NCBI GenBank assembly: GCA_030867875.1
Contig: JAOWCC010000553.1
Location: 397,001-461,000, forward strand
DNA: 64,000 bases
Direction: 5' to 3'
Source of the DNA: Actinernus sp. WN-2022
Lineage: Eukaryota; Cnidaria; Anthozoa; Actiniaria; Actinernidae
Positions 32,689 to 43,935 of the stretch are shown here, one piece after another. The notes below the pieces were generated by a model. The model saw nothing but the letters and a program-made list of their open reading frames with translations, ran no database searches and was not told the origin of the DNA. The translations under genes were made by a program, and so were the position numbers. How positions within the stretch are numbered: the first letter of the stretch is position 1; every line of letters starts with the position of its first letter.

Positions 32689-33714
32689 TAACTTATATAA
32701 TTGTATGGCTTTACACAACAAATCCTGCTCTTCTTTTGACAGTTTCACACCCACTTCAATTTTAATTCGGTATTCTCGGTTTGTAAGTCATATCCAGTTC
32801 TGTTTATGGGTATAACTCGTAGTAAATTCGAATGCCTCTCTGTATCTTCCGAGTTCTGTTATTGTTTTGACGATCGACTTTAACTTTTTCCTTCTTGGTC
32901 TCTATAAAGTCACATACAGTTCAACTTACGGACGATTTCATTTCCAGTTCGAATTACAGTCACCATTACACTTAATAAAATTTTAAAAGTAGGGAACAAG
33001 TAAGATTTGTGTGCGCATATATAAACACATAATTTCAACCTCACCAGTTCTAATTTCCGTTCGCGTTCCAAGCCAAGGGTCAATCACTGTTCACTTCCAG
33101 CTTTTCCGACTCTTGAATTGAAGTCTTAGTAAAGTTCGGCATTGGTTGACTGGTTTAGTCAAGACTTCCCAGTTGTATAATCTCAATAGTATTTCATTTT
33201 CAGAAGAGGACTTCGCAGTAAACAATTACAGCCAACATTGCAAACAATCAATCCCTCATTTGACTTCCTCACAGTGTGTGATGGTAATGAAGAGCATTTC
33301 AACAATATCAACAACGCAACACTGCAATCGTATGGCACTTTCTTTCAGTTTCCGTGGATTATTGGACCAAAACCATCACTCCTCCGGCCGGCTAGACTAG
33401 CTTACTGTGCGATATTTGGATCGCCACATCCCTTTCGTAAATGTGAGAATTTTCCATCGAAAGCCCCTAAAAGTCCTGTCAGCCCTAGAATAACTGAATA
33501 TCTTGATATTTCATTCGAAGAAACCTTTGGTTTCAGCAAAATAATGGTTCAGAATGAACCCAAACCTTCGCCACGTTGCTGGCTTTGCCGAGCTTCCACA
33601 ACCAAGATCTGGCGGATGTCGGATCTGATTGGTTGATCCTGTCACGTGTTGGGAATCGAACAATGGGCTCCTGTGTAATCTGATTGGTTACTGGCGCCAA
33701 ACAGCGACACAAAA
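32689..33714. other. Non-coding, repeated CCAGTTC-type words
   Basis: From about 32790 to 33110 short words such as CCAGTTC and TTCCAGTTC recur irregularly. A similar texture is seen at 39330-39640. A frame at 33238-33636 is open for 132 codons but has no domain and no convincing splice or start signals. ATCTGATTGGTT occurs twice near 33625 and 33680. Confidence 0.35.

Positions 33715-33749
<35 letters not shown>
33715..33749. repeat. (ATA)n microsatellite
   Basis: About 11-12 AAT/ATA units follow an A-rich run. They may be the tail of a small retroelement ending at about 33714. Confidence 0.85.
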
Positions 33750-33750
<1 letters not shown>

Positions 33751-33904
33751 CGGCTTGCATTTTCTGACTCGTGCCTCGGCCGAAGGCCTGGCCCGAGTAA
33801 ATAGCAAAATTTACAAAGAATGTATGGCTGTCAGCAACTTTTGCCCCCAGCCCATTTTACAGTTTTGAAAAGTCAATTTCTCTGTAAATATTTAAAGTTT
33901 AAAA

Positions 33905-33999
33905 TTCTCTTTCAACTGATGTACTCTGTTTGTTTGTAGCTTGAAGTTTAATTTATGCTAATGAGGCAAAAATGTAAACAATGACGTCAGCCGATTCTT
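33905..33999. repeat. Right arm of the 2.8-kb-spaced inverted repeat
   Basis: Partner of 31125-31220. It contains a TGACGTCA at 33982-33989 that the left arm lacks. Confidence 0.7.
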
Positions 34000-34573
34000 C
34001 CCTGAAAACCATGCGAAACCATGTGAAATCAAACTTGTTTGATAAAGAGTTGTAAGTCTCAGCAGAGCAGGACAGAATTAACCATTCGTGTTCACTATAT
34101 TATAACTGGTCTTGTGTTGCTACATATATATTGTCTCAAACATATGTAGCTACTGTTATAAACATGGCTGCAATTTGCTTTCTGTTGTCCATGGCAGTTA
34201 TCATCCCAGGCACTCTCAAATAGGATTATTTTTACATAACTAATATAATATTTTTATTATATGGCTTCTCTCGAGACAGAATCACAATTCTTCTTAAAAA
34301 TAATTTATATATGTAACTCTTGTAAAAATAATTCAATTTTTTTTTTATTTTCCCAAAGGCTGAAACAATTGCAAGTGTAAAATACTTTTTTAATCAAACC
34401 TGCAAAGAATACCAACTATTCCTTGTTGAAATTCCATATAGCCCGAGTAAAGGCTGGTACAGCCTCTTGTTTAAATCTGAAAACTAGTCTAGAAAGAATA
34501 AATTGAACACTTAATAGCAAGGTCGTCAAATTAAAAAAAATATCAAAAGTGGGAATATCAGACGCCTCTCGTT

Positions 34574-34624
34574 GCGGTTCATTTCAATCCCACGAGACTG
34601 TCTCGTGGGATTGAAATGAACTGC
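34574..34624. repeat. 51-bp near-perfect palindrome
   Basis: Arms of 24 bp with one mismatch (GGTTCATTTCAATCCCACG facing CGTGGGATTGAAATGAAC) enclose the three bases CTG. It could extrude as a cruciform. Confidence 0.95.
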
Positions 34625-35832
34625 GCGCAATGTATTTGCATTGTTGCTGTGCATTTGGGTTGCCTGTGGTTTGTCACAAATTTGGCGATTAGAACGTCGC
34701 GAGGCTTGTGAGCGACCCAATGTTATAAAGACTCGAGAGAGGCTGGAGAACTTCAACTCAGCTAAGATTTTATGGATATGGATTACAGCTCCACTTGGTC
34801 TAAATACCGGGTAAATAATCATTCAATTCATAGTCTAGCCTGAATTTCAGCCGTCTCCTCCGGTTCGTTCCTTTTTTTGAGTTTGCCTAAAAAAATTGTG
34901 GACCATCCCATATAAAGATCAATATTTGCCAGCATACTTCAAACGTATATCCAATGACTGCTTAAGGTCACGAGATGCCCGTAGGGTTTTTCCTGTCGAG
35001 GTGAGTTTTATTAAAATGAACCAATAGGCCATATTCATTATTTCTGTGGTTTTGTTTGCACGTATGGGTTTAATTACAATGTACAATGTATTGGAAAATA
35101 AGGTTACATACATGTGTATTATCCCGATTATTTAATTTTTGGAGCTGAAGGGTGGGCGATTATTAATTGTTTTCAACATGAACACCATGATTATTTCATA
35201 AACCGTTTGATAAATGAACAAATAAAAGAAGTGTGCTTGCATATGAACATTTCAGTAATTGCCTTAAGAAGACTTGTGTTTTTTTAGAATGCGTGGCAGA
35301 TGAATCAAGAGTGAAGATATACCTACCATTTTAAAGGGTTCTTATTGGAATCAAGGGGAGAAGGGGGCGCTTATTGGAAAGGGGGTGCTTACCGTATATA
35401 AATTATATGGCCAAAGGGGGGCACTTATTGGAATGGGGGTACTAAATCATATTTTTATCGTAATATAATTCTGAAATGGCTATTTTATTTGCTCATCTGC
35501 AATTTTTGTCTGTGTTAATTGCTATGATGAGAGGACCATGTGACCTTAATTCTGTGTAAACCCCTATGCCCATGCAAAACACAGGAAACAATTGGTCATC
35601 TCTGTAAGTTGCTATATGAACTTTGATACAGTATATAAAATAACGATTGACAGCAATATAGCACCCAATATTAACCAACTATTAATTATCTGTCAATAGC
35701 AACAAATAGCGAGTTTGGCAATTTTATATTAAATATACATTATATAAAAACGCCTGGTAGTGCATAATTATAACATACACAGGTATTTCTCAAAGCCTGC
35801 ATGCAGCTACATGTATTCTTTTTTTCTTCTAG
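34625..35832. other. Non-coding stretch with G-rich repeat
   Basis: Around 35358-35446 the word GGGGGCGCTTATTGGA and variants occur three times head to tail, with another GGGGTACT partial copy. No gene supported elsewhere. Confidence 0.4.
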
Positions 35833-35971
35833 TGCCTGGGATTACAAAGGAAAAGTGATCCACTAATGTGGGTCATTGGATCTGATGTCCACATTTGCGT
35901 ATCTGCTGGAGATGCAATCAGAATAAGGGAGAACTGTTCCCCATATGCTGTCTTGGTATTCCAGGTTTCAG
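35833..35971 (+). CDS. Probable internal exon, unrecognised
   Basis: The acceptor TTTTTTTCTTCTAG is followed by an open reading CLGLQRKSDPLMWVIGSDV, then HICVSAGDAIRIRENCSPYA. Donor options are CAG|GTTTCA (35964) or TCAG|GTAGCA (35971). The sequence looks like a beta-rich domain. It may form one plus-strand gene with the segments at 36607 and 36924. Confidence 0.45.
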
Positions 35972-36606
35972 GTAGCAATCATCATGCATTGGTGGGGGAA
36001 TAGGACCTCCAGTGCCCTGGGGGATTAGGATGCTCATGCAGGGGTGTTGTGTTGGTTTTTCTTTACTACTTTTTCCTGGTCGGAGTACTTCATCCCCATC
36101 CCCTTACCTCACGTACATATATTGTTGGTTGTTTATTGTTGAGTTAGCGGACAGGAACCATTAAACAGCTTTTTTGTTTGTAACAGATCTTGGCAATGAT
36201 GGTTCTTGGCAATGATGGTTCTTGATATAGCTGGTACTTGACCCCAGATGTCATTAATGAACAAACTACATAGTTCTATATACAGTAGTTCTGTATATAT
36301 ACATACAAAATTTATTTTCATATAGATCAAAATGCCAGCAGAATTAATCAATATGAGAATAAACAAGCATTTGTATCCATTGTTTTCTTGCTCCAATCAC
36401 CTCGGCTTTTGGTTAAGTTGTACTGTACTGTATGTTACAGTGGTTCTCAGCTGCATGACTACACAACAGCTCTACTGATCAAAATACCATCAATCTCAAA
36501 ATTCTCTATTATTTATGTTTAATATATGTATAATCCACTTTCTATTGTATTGGAAGTACAGCATTGATACAGTACAAATTATTTTCAAACTACATTTTAT
36601 CACTAG

Positions 36607-36665
36607 GACACTCCAGTATTACAGGATTGGACATCTCGTTTTATTGAATGCACAATCAGTTCAAG
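36607..36665 (+). CDS. Probable 59-bp internal exon
   Basis: TTTTATCACTAG precedes and GTACTAAG follows a short open segment. The phase that joins it to the next exon through a GAA codon reads TLQYYRIGHLVLLNAQSVQ. An alternative frame (DTPVLQDWTSRFIECTISS) is equally open but does not join in phase. Confidence 0.35.
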
Positions 36666-36923
36666 GTACTAAGGTAATGAGTGTCTCTTCAAAGGGAAGG
36701 TTCTCAATTTTCTTCAGTGTTGGAGATTTTACAGATTCAATATAGAGATACCTTTGAGTAACTTAAATTATGCTAAATTGCAATTATATATAATATAGCT
36801 TTATATTCAACCCCTTAGGGTATTACATACCGGTAATGCTAACACTTAATACAATCTGTCAACAACTTGCAACTTGCTAGACAGTGTACATTCCAAATCG
36901 TTAGAAAATATATTTATTTTCAG

Positions 36924-37136
36924 AACGTACTGAACTTGATGGTGGGGGATCTTTGAAAGAGATAATCAAGTTAGAAGCAAAGTACTTGTCCAACAATTTC
37001 CCTGCAGCGCTGTCAGTGCTGGGAGGAATGGGTATTGCAATACATTACGAACAGCTTGAAACAGGAGCCAAATGTAACATAGTTCGTTGGTGTGCATTCC
37101 ATGCCCTCAACAATGATAATTTTATCAGTGCTTTAG
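36924..37136 (+). CDS. Probable exon, helical domain, unrecognised
   Basis: The acceptor ATATTTATTTTCAG leads into an open frame: TELDGGGSLKEIIKLEAKYL, then AALSVLGGMGIAIHYEQLE, CNIVRWCAFHALNNDNF. The protein-like composition and phase agreement with 36607-36665 support a real exon. The donor is weak (CTTTAG|GTTGCC). No domain is recognised. It may lie upstream of the BEN-domain exons at 41.7-43.8 kb, but 4.5 kb of repeats separates them. Confidence 0.45.
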
Positions 37137-37810
37137 GTTGCCAATTCTCACTCTTTCCATATCTGGCATGAAAATCCATAAAAATCAACATGTGAGTTGA
37201 GCATTGAGTGCAGAGAATATATGAATGTAGTAAGGAGTGTGTGTGGAATGAGTCTAGCATGCATTATCTTTAATCAGCCTCATTCATTGGAGGATAAATA
37301 AATTATTGTATTTATTATTATAAACACTTGGTGGAAGCTCCCTATTACATATACTACTCTTTCGATATGCTCCACATTGTGGGATAATTAGGCATACTTC
37401 CTAATTAACTTACTGGTCAGTGTCACGTGTTTAAAGCTTTCAAATGCAAATGAGTATCATATCAAACCCAAGGCGCAATGAATAATAGTCAGTTCTTCCT
37501 TTCATGCTTACAATAAGGTCAGTAGTCTCTTATATTATTATTCTTGTTCATTTATGTTTGAAGTCTCAATCGAAACGCTTGTTGCTGTTTCTCTAAACTA
37601 TTCCTTCTATTCTGTTTTCGTTGAGCAAATTTAGAACCACAAACGCAAGGACAGAAGAGGACAGAAGCGTCAGCTCGATCGATCCGTTTGGTCGAACACG
37701 TGGCCGTACATCATGGCAACTTCGCTAATGAAATCCGCTAAATTCTTCTGAAAAACTGATCTCAAAAATTTCAAATAAGCCAACAGCCTCAAAAAAGTAT
37801 GAACATACCT
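37137..37810. other. Non-coding stretch
   Basis: No gene or clear repeat recognised. Confidence 0.35.
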
Positions 37811-38425
37811 TTAAAGTGCATATGAAGCAAAAATTAAGTTGATCTAATGTTAAAATGCTTTCGAATGAGGAATAATAACATTTTCCGTTTGTCAACATCT
37901 CATCTCGTTTCAGAGATATGTAGGTTTTTGTAATATGCAAATGAGATGACCTGTGACGTCATATTGAAAGGGTATGGAAAGTACACATCATTGTGTAAAT
38001 CATGGTGTTGTCATGGAAACTAACTAACCCTAACGCACCTTTCACCTTGAACAATAAATTCCACGTTCTTTCCTGGTTACAAAAAATAAGTTGCTTAAAC
38101 TACTCACATACAATGCCTACATTTTTCCAAATCTTATTTTGGACCCACACCAAAAAAAATGTGTTTGACAAAGGAGAAATTAGGGAAGATTGTGTTATTT
38201 GTAGTGGAAGCCTGGGGCCAGCGTGTTTCCATGGCAACATAATAATTTGCACAACGATGTGTATTTTCCATAGTACCACATATGTGCAAAGTTACAATAG
38301 TTTTTATCCAATATTTGTAGAGATATTCTTCATTTGTGATTTGACTCCAAGGCTGTGCAAACAATAATATGACGTCATAGGTCATCTCATTTGCACCCTC
38401 TACAAGTATCTCTCTATTTATTCTG
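37811..38425. repeat. Foldback repeat region with TTAAAGTGC end and CRE sites
   Basis: The left side begins TTAAAGTGCATATGAAG, like the MITEs at 10304 and 16658. TGCAAATGAGATGACC near 37938 is mirrored at about 38377-38396, and both copies sit beside a TGACGTCA (37954 and 38370). Inner segments (GGAAAGTACACATCATTGTG, CATGGAAAC) are also mirrored, around 37975-38030 against 38225-38275. A right-hand CACTTTAA end was not found, so the outer boundary is open. Confidence 0.65.
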
Positions 38426-40896
38426 TATGTAACCCTGGATACCAAACTAAGAGAATTTCAATATAAAATACTCAACGCTATCTGTGTGCAATTGAAATAG
38501 AAACGCTTGAACATTATATATTTTTTTGGCCCGAAAGTCCAGACATTTTTGGAAGAAGTTCAAAACATGCTACGAAATCAAATGAGCTTTAATAAAACAC
38601 TTGGTATCAAAGAGATTATATTTGGGATAATCAACCTAGAGAAAAACTATGTTTTAGTTAATTACATAATATTAGAAAGCAAGTATCTGATATACCTTTG
38701 CAAACTTAAAAATAGGTTATTACAAGAGACCATCACCTAAGAGAACCGATCCCCCATACTAGCCTCTCTCCCCATGATAGTCTGCGCCGATTTATTTTTA
38801 GCTTGCATAAATTAGTTGGACTATTTTTACCACTCTATCCGATTGGTTGTGGGTGTCACGTGTCCGAATGCCCCGGCGGGCGGCGAGAGCAGAAGAATGC
38901 ATTCAGTGTTTTACTCAGTAATCAAAGCATTCACAATTTTCTACTTTCACGACAGTTACTCTACAGATTCATATTGATTACGGTGTTGCAAAAGCATGTC
39001 CGTTATTTACGATATTATAGGTTCTATTTCTAATTTCTTTAGCGAATTGTAAGTGTCTGTTTACGATAATTCCAAACTCAGTCAGCCAGTGTTTCAGATT
39101 AACTGGATTTATAATTTCACAAAATTGTGGTCAAAAGTCGATGCGTGCTTGCTTGCTATAAACTGAACGTTTCTACAATTATTAGCCTGATCAAATAGAG
39201 CAAATAATCCGATCAGTTCCCTAGGTATGTTATCTAGCTATACATGAATGTGAACGACAGGGAACGAGTATTTATAAGGTAAGCGAAGTTTCAATAACAA
39301 CGATACGGGATTGTTAATTTATTCTAATTTTTTACTTTCCGGCTACAAACTTAATGGAATACGGCCTTCATTTCCTTTGATAGTTTCACGAAATTCAGGT
39401 CACTCTAGATTCTTTTCACGGCTTCCAGGTCACATCCGAATTTCTTACAGGTCTGGCTTAATACAGCCTACAGTTTCCCAGTCAAATCCAAACGGCAATA
39501 TTTTTAACGGGTTTTCAAATTACACTCCGTCGCTTGTATTAATTAAATTCAAAGTTCATTTTCTCGAGTCTTCAAGTCAGATCAGGTCAGATCCGTCCCA
39601 TACCAGTCCGGGTAGTAAGTTTATGGAGCAACACACAATTCAGAGCCATAATTCAGAGTTTTGAAGCTTCGCATCCATCGCCTCTCTTTCTTTGTTGAAA
39701 TCGAGGTGGAGTGATGAAAATCCGTGAGGAGCTGGAACCGAATCTTAAAATAGCATCGTGACGTCCACTGAGCCAAAAATAGATTGGCGCAGACTATCAT
39801 AGGGTACGGAGATCAGTTCTCTTATGTGATGGTCTCTTGGTTATTATCAACAAGAGGCCTGTGCGAGAGAATGAAAAGGACTTATCAAATCGAATATTTC
39901 ATTGCGAGAAAAGATAACCTAAGATATCATTATGACAAGTGGGGTACTTTAATCCCTTTCTTGCATCGTGATTAATTGTAATTGACCCCTTATCAAAGGA
40001 AATTGAAGTTTATTTACGTAAATAGTAACAGCCTCTTAAGTTTCTGTTTGATGTATCTTTGTCACTTTTTTGTTTACGTTATGTTACGTCTATGTTATGT
40101 ACTGTATTTCACTGTGTTTATAGTTGCGTCCATTTTTGTAAAATCAAATTGTAATACTGGAAAAAAAAAAAATATCAGCACATGGTATTTAGTTGAGTGT
40201 CCTTTTAATCAGTACATGTACTTTCTAATGTTTGCAAATATAGATCAATATGCCTTAGTGCATTTGCATTCCTCGGATAGCTATCATGCAATGTAACATC
40301 AAGACATTAACAAAATGTATCTAATATCCAGAGGAACTTGCAGAAGAGCAACAAAAGCTAGGTATATGTTTATTATTATCATTGTTCTTATTATTAGCTT
40401 TAATTTACAACCAGTTAATGTGTTAGAAATCCGAAATTACAATCCAATCAATGTGCTAGAACATGGAATGTACGATTTACAATGTACTATCATAATTTAC
40501 CAGTATATATTTAGTGCCAATTACATCTCAAACCCTCAACCAGAGGAATTAAAAATGCCTATTTAATATAATCCACAAGCCAATTGCTAAACATGGAAAT
40601 ATTTGTTCAACACTCGGACGTATAAGAAGGTGGATACCCTTACGCCCCCCCCCCCCCCCCCCCCCCCGCCCACCACACAAAAAAAATGTTCTTATTCCTT
40701 GAACGTTTACTGCCAAAATTTTCAGTAGCTGTTTATTTGTCTTCAAGTCAATTTTTAACGAATTGAATTTGTTTAATCTGCCATCTTGGATGACATCATT
40801 GACCACTAGAAAGCCCCTTTATGAGCTGTAATAAAAAAACATAGGGCCCCTAATGGCAACTCGTGGAAGGTCAGTGAGCTATTTTGGCATATACTA
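38426..40896. other. Long stretch without a supported gene
   Basis: Holds an ATCCGATTGGTTGTGGGTGTC promoter-like patch near 38840 followed by a GC-rich CCCCGGCGGGCGGCGAG, repeated CCAGTTC/CAGGTCAC words at 39330-39640, an AACAAGAGGCC repeat word at 39849, and a 23-base C run at 40645-40667. The open frames here have no recognisable domain. Confidence 0.35.
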
Positions 40897-41124
40897 AAAA
40901 TCACGTGACCGATGACGTCATTATTACCGTCATCGCCACTAAGTGATTTGTGGGGACCCAACACCATGCCTGTCCAAGTTTGAACTGTCTGGCATTCGAA
41001 ATGAGGGAATAATGAACATGTACTTAAAATCACGTGAACGATGACGTCATCACCACTAAGTGATTGATAGGAACCCACTACCATGTCTGTCAAGGTTTGA
41101 AGTATCTGGCATTAGAAGGGCACC
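40897..41124. repeat. 129-bp tandem repeat, two copies, with E-box and CRE
   Basis: Both copies begin AAAATCACGTGA, then CGATGACGTCAT, CACTAAGTGATT and CTGGCATT. Starts are at 40897 and 41026. Each has a CACGTG and a TGACGTCA. Copy 1 has an extra about 13 bp after the CRE, and copy 2 is partial. Confidence 0.85.
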
Positions 41125-41720
41125 GTAAATACATCTTCTCCAGCATGACCAAATTTGGACGCGTGCCATAAAACTCCGTCAATATATTTTCGGAAAATCA
41201 AACACTATTCGGACACAGAAAAATACGAAGTACACACCATAAAACGATGAATAAATTAGCTCGACCCCACTAACCCTAATAACTCGTTCTGCACCTGCGC
41301 GCATCCACGAGTTAAAAATGTACCTTAGAATATTGGGATTTGACTTTTCATGTACGTGTGAGGGGAGCTTTGCTATCAGTGGTCTTCATAGACCATATGT
41401 TTATGTTCGTTCATCTACCTTTCAGAACTCTTTTCGGAAAGGACACCCAGTGGAGACCTGTAGCTGAGGGCATCGGGGTCAATCCAGCTGGGAGGGTCGA
41501 GGTCGGTGCCCCAGAGAGGGTTGAAAGGTGACCAGCAGAAAAGATTGAGATTTATTGAAGTACAATACGTACATCACTTTGTGACAAAATGTTTCTGTTA
41601 AAGCATACATGTACATGAACAGTCACCAACAGATCAAAGGTCAGATCACCAATCTCAAAATCAAGATAAAAATCTGGTTGAGTTATATTAATTAAAATTT
41701 ATCATTTGATTTATTACAGA
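41125..41720. other. Non-coding stretch with a weak exon candidate
   Basis: A segment at 41426-41527 follows a CTACCTTTCAG acceptor and reads GKDTQWRPVAEGIGVNPAG, but its phase does not join the next coiled-coil exon. The palindrome at 41281 is listed separately. Confidence 0.3.
41281..41313. repeat. 33-bp palindromic repeat, copy 1
   Basis: AACTCGTTCTGCACC...CGCATCCACGAGTT has complementary ends (AACTCGT/ACGAGTT). The same unit in opposite orientation occurs at 62226-62259. Confidence 0.7.
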
Positions 41721-41791
41721 CTCTGGCTGACATTGTTGTCAAGTTAGACAGATTAGAAAAGAAGGTGGACCGGCTGGGTGCTCATGTACAC
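41721..41791 (+). CDS. BEN-domain gene: coiled-coil exon
   Basis: The acceptor TTTGATTTATTACAG is followed by TLADIVVKLDRLEKKVDRLG, a short heptad-patterned coiled coil as found upstream of BEN domains. Ending at CTCAT|GTACAC keeps phase 0, which joins the next proposed exon. The exact donor is uncertain; a read-through stop occurs at 41826. Confidence 0.5.
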
Positions 41792-41859
41792 CTATGCGTG
41801 TACCGTGTGCCCTTCAAGGACACTTAGTCCTGTTGTTAAGGAAGTGAGTGTATTACATG

Positions 41860-42024
41860 CAGGGCTAAAAATAACGGCCGGTCATCGGACAATGTCCGGC
41901 CAGAATTGGAACTTGTCCGGTCAAATCTTTGCCTTGCCGGTCATTTTGACCAGTCAATGTTACTACAGTTTCAACCAAATACTGATCTTGACCGGCGACT
42001 GACCGGCCATTATTTTTAGCCCTG
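41860..42024. mobile_element. 165-bp hairpin MITE, CAGGGCTAAAAATAA termini
   Basis: CAGGGCTAAAAATAACGGCC at the left is mirrored by GGCCATTATTTTTAGCCCTG at the right. ACATG flanks both sides as a 5-bp direct repeat. CAGGG ends recall hAT elements, but the duplication is not 8 bp. It lies in the intron after the coiled-coil exon of the BEN gene. Confidence 0.9.
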
Positions 42025-42156
42025 ACATGTAGGCATTAAAACATAAAAAAAGTCACAAGTTTTACATGTACGAAGTCATTGACCTCTGTCTGCTTTTGGC
42101 ATACATCAAATAGTCCCTTTTATATGCCATAATGACTTTCTTATCGAGAGGGGGGA

Positions 42157-42440
42157 GGATCCCATATAAAAGTGATGGGGATGATCTTCAAACATTTCGA
42201 AAGGAACTCCGAAAAGGTACCAGAATCTCGTTTTGTGAGCGTGGTTCATATTCATTTTCACCCCTAAGAGGTACCAATCAATTTTCTGACGAGCAGTTCC
42301 AGTCAGCTTAATACTCTAAAAGGTACTGGGATAATCTAATGGTGATAATTTTAGATTTAAACATCCTAAGCAGTACCAAACCACCAATTTTATCCGCTAA
42401 AAGGTATGATGATCATCCCCGTAACTTTTATATGGGAGCT
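42157..42440. mobile_element. About 284-bp MITE in a BEN-gene intron
   Basis: GGATCCCATATAAAAGTGAT plus GGGGATGATC at the left is mirrored by GATCATCCCCGTAACTTTTA plus TATGGGAGC at the right. Internal GGTACC/GGTACT words recur. No coding capacity. Confidence 0.85.
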
Positions 42441-42492
42441 TCTTATACCTTTGCATTTGCACTAAAACTGTTTCCTTCTTTTTATGTTAAAG

Positions 42493-42543
42493 CCAAGAAA
42501 TTCATTAGATGCAGAGGAAAATTTGGAGGTGGACCAACATCTG
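42493..42543 (+). CDS. BEN-domain gene: 51-bp acidic exon
   Basis: A pyrimidine-rich stretch ending TTATGTTAAAG precedes PRNSLDAEENLEVDQHL, and a perfect donor (CTG|GTAAGCT) follows. Both ends are phase 0, matching the flanking proposed exons. Confidence 0.5.
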
Positions 42544-42846
42544 GTAAGCTCATAAATCAGGGCGATAATAAAATTATTAATAATGCAGTTTTTCTAAACA
42601 GAACAAACAAGTAGATTGAAAATTGAACATGGAAAAAATCCCAGACAAACACTTTTAAATAAAATAGTCATATTTTGAATTGGGCTACCTGTGAAGCAAA
42701 ATTTTAGCCATTGTGATACTTCCATACCTAACTTTCAATATATTTTTTATAAACACTTTTTATAAACACTGAATGCACGTGCTTGTATATACACTGTATG
42801 TCATACGTTTATCTTAGAACACTTGTATGATTTGTACTAAATCAAG

Positions 42847-43027
42847 ATTTACAATGGGATAAATCTTATTGAAGTGAAGGCGCCATCGAAGGAGCCAACC
42901 CGGTATGCTACCAAACTGGCTGGCATACTATTCAGCAGGGAGGAACTCTTGGAGGGAATGGTGGCCCCAATTAATGAAAAATATAAGAGGAAGGAGCTGG
43001 ACACTGTTAAGGTGTCGCTTTCAAAAC
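42847..43027 (+). CDS. BEN-domain gene: first half of the BEN domain
   Basis: The exon reads IYNGINLIEVKAPSKEPTRY, then KLAGILFSREELLEGMVAPI and KRKELDTVKVSLSK. This is the N-terminal part of a BEN domain: helices leading to the conserved RxLLxxLFsrEEL-type motif. Ending at AAAAC|GTACGT leaves one base that completes a CAG codon with the next exon. BEN domains bind DNA and recruit chromatin regulators. The acceptor (AAATCAAG) has a poor pyrimidine tract. Confidence 0.65.
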
Positions 43028-43645
43028 GTACGTCATGTGGTGAATGCCTCAGTGATATCATTATACATGTATGCTAAGTGTATGGCGCTAGAATAATATA
43101 CTGTTTCAGTATTCTTCCAATATATTTCTTCTTAGATTCATCTAAAGGTTGAACATTAAAGATACTTCAAAGCTAAAAAACTCGGTTATTGTAGAGTGTT
43201 TGCAGGATCAGAGAAATAAACTGCCTTTATACCTATCTTACGACTTTATGGCATCCTTTATTCACCCCACAAATGCCATTGAGATGTAAACACAGGATGT
43301 GATTATTGAGCCAGTTATTCAATAACCGGTTTTAAAAGCTTTGAAAGTATCTTAATTCTTAAACATTCAAACCTTAAATTAATCTAAGAAGAAATATAAT
43401 GGCATAATACTGTCTCTATTATCCTAGTGCCCGTGGTAAGTGGCATTATGTTTTTGAATACTACCCAAAAAGAACCCTACCATCAAATCCATGAAAATTC
43501 CAAACAAATCTTTGAAATTATCAGCTATGCAAACCAATCACACATCAGGGTGATTAACATGTTTAAATTGGCAATCAATAAGAGCTTTGAATTAATCCAA
43601 CAATTAAGTAATGCTTATGATTTCATGCTTTTTTATATATTCTAG

Positions 43646-43782
43646 AGTGTGTTGCCAAACGTTATTCGGAGAACGTCCTCTCCAAATACTGGTCAGATAT
43701 CAGAAGGTCAATTAATCAAAAGTGCAACGACATGGGCAAAATAGTGCCTTCCAGTAAATCATCATCTTCAGTGAATCCTTAG
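43646..43782 (+). CDS. BEN-domain gene: terminal exon
   Basis: The acceptor TTTTTTATATATTCTAG opens a frame in phase with the previous exon: CVAKRYSENVLSKYWSDIRR, then SINQKCNDMGK, a short serine tail and TAG at 43780-43782. The RRSINQKCND segment is the characteristic C-terminal helix of the BEN domain. Together the exons at 41721, 42493, 42847 and 43646 give a small plus-strand protein with a coiled coil and one BEN domain; the N-terminal exons were not identified. No frame damage is seen, so this is probably a functional host gene or a recently active copy. Confidence 0.75.
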
Positions 43783-43935
43783 GATAGTATTAATATTACA
43801 GAGTAGTTCAGTACGTGTAAGTTTAAAATAAACAATTAATCGTCAGTGGAGATGACTATTGGTGTTTTAGTATAAGAACGCGCAAATTCATTGGTTCGCA
43901 AACAGTATATATTAAACAATAGCTACCTCCGAAAC

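Noticed and set aside
32393..32765. Frames up to 98 codons on both strands
   Set aside because: They lie across a G/C-tract MITE, and the translations mirror each other.
33238..33636. 132-codon ORF as a gene
   Set aside because: No domain, start or splice support; the composition resembles random open sequence and the surroundings are repeat-rich.
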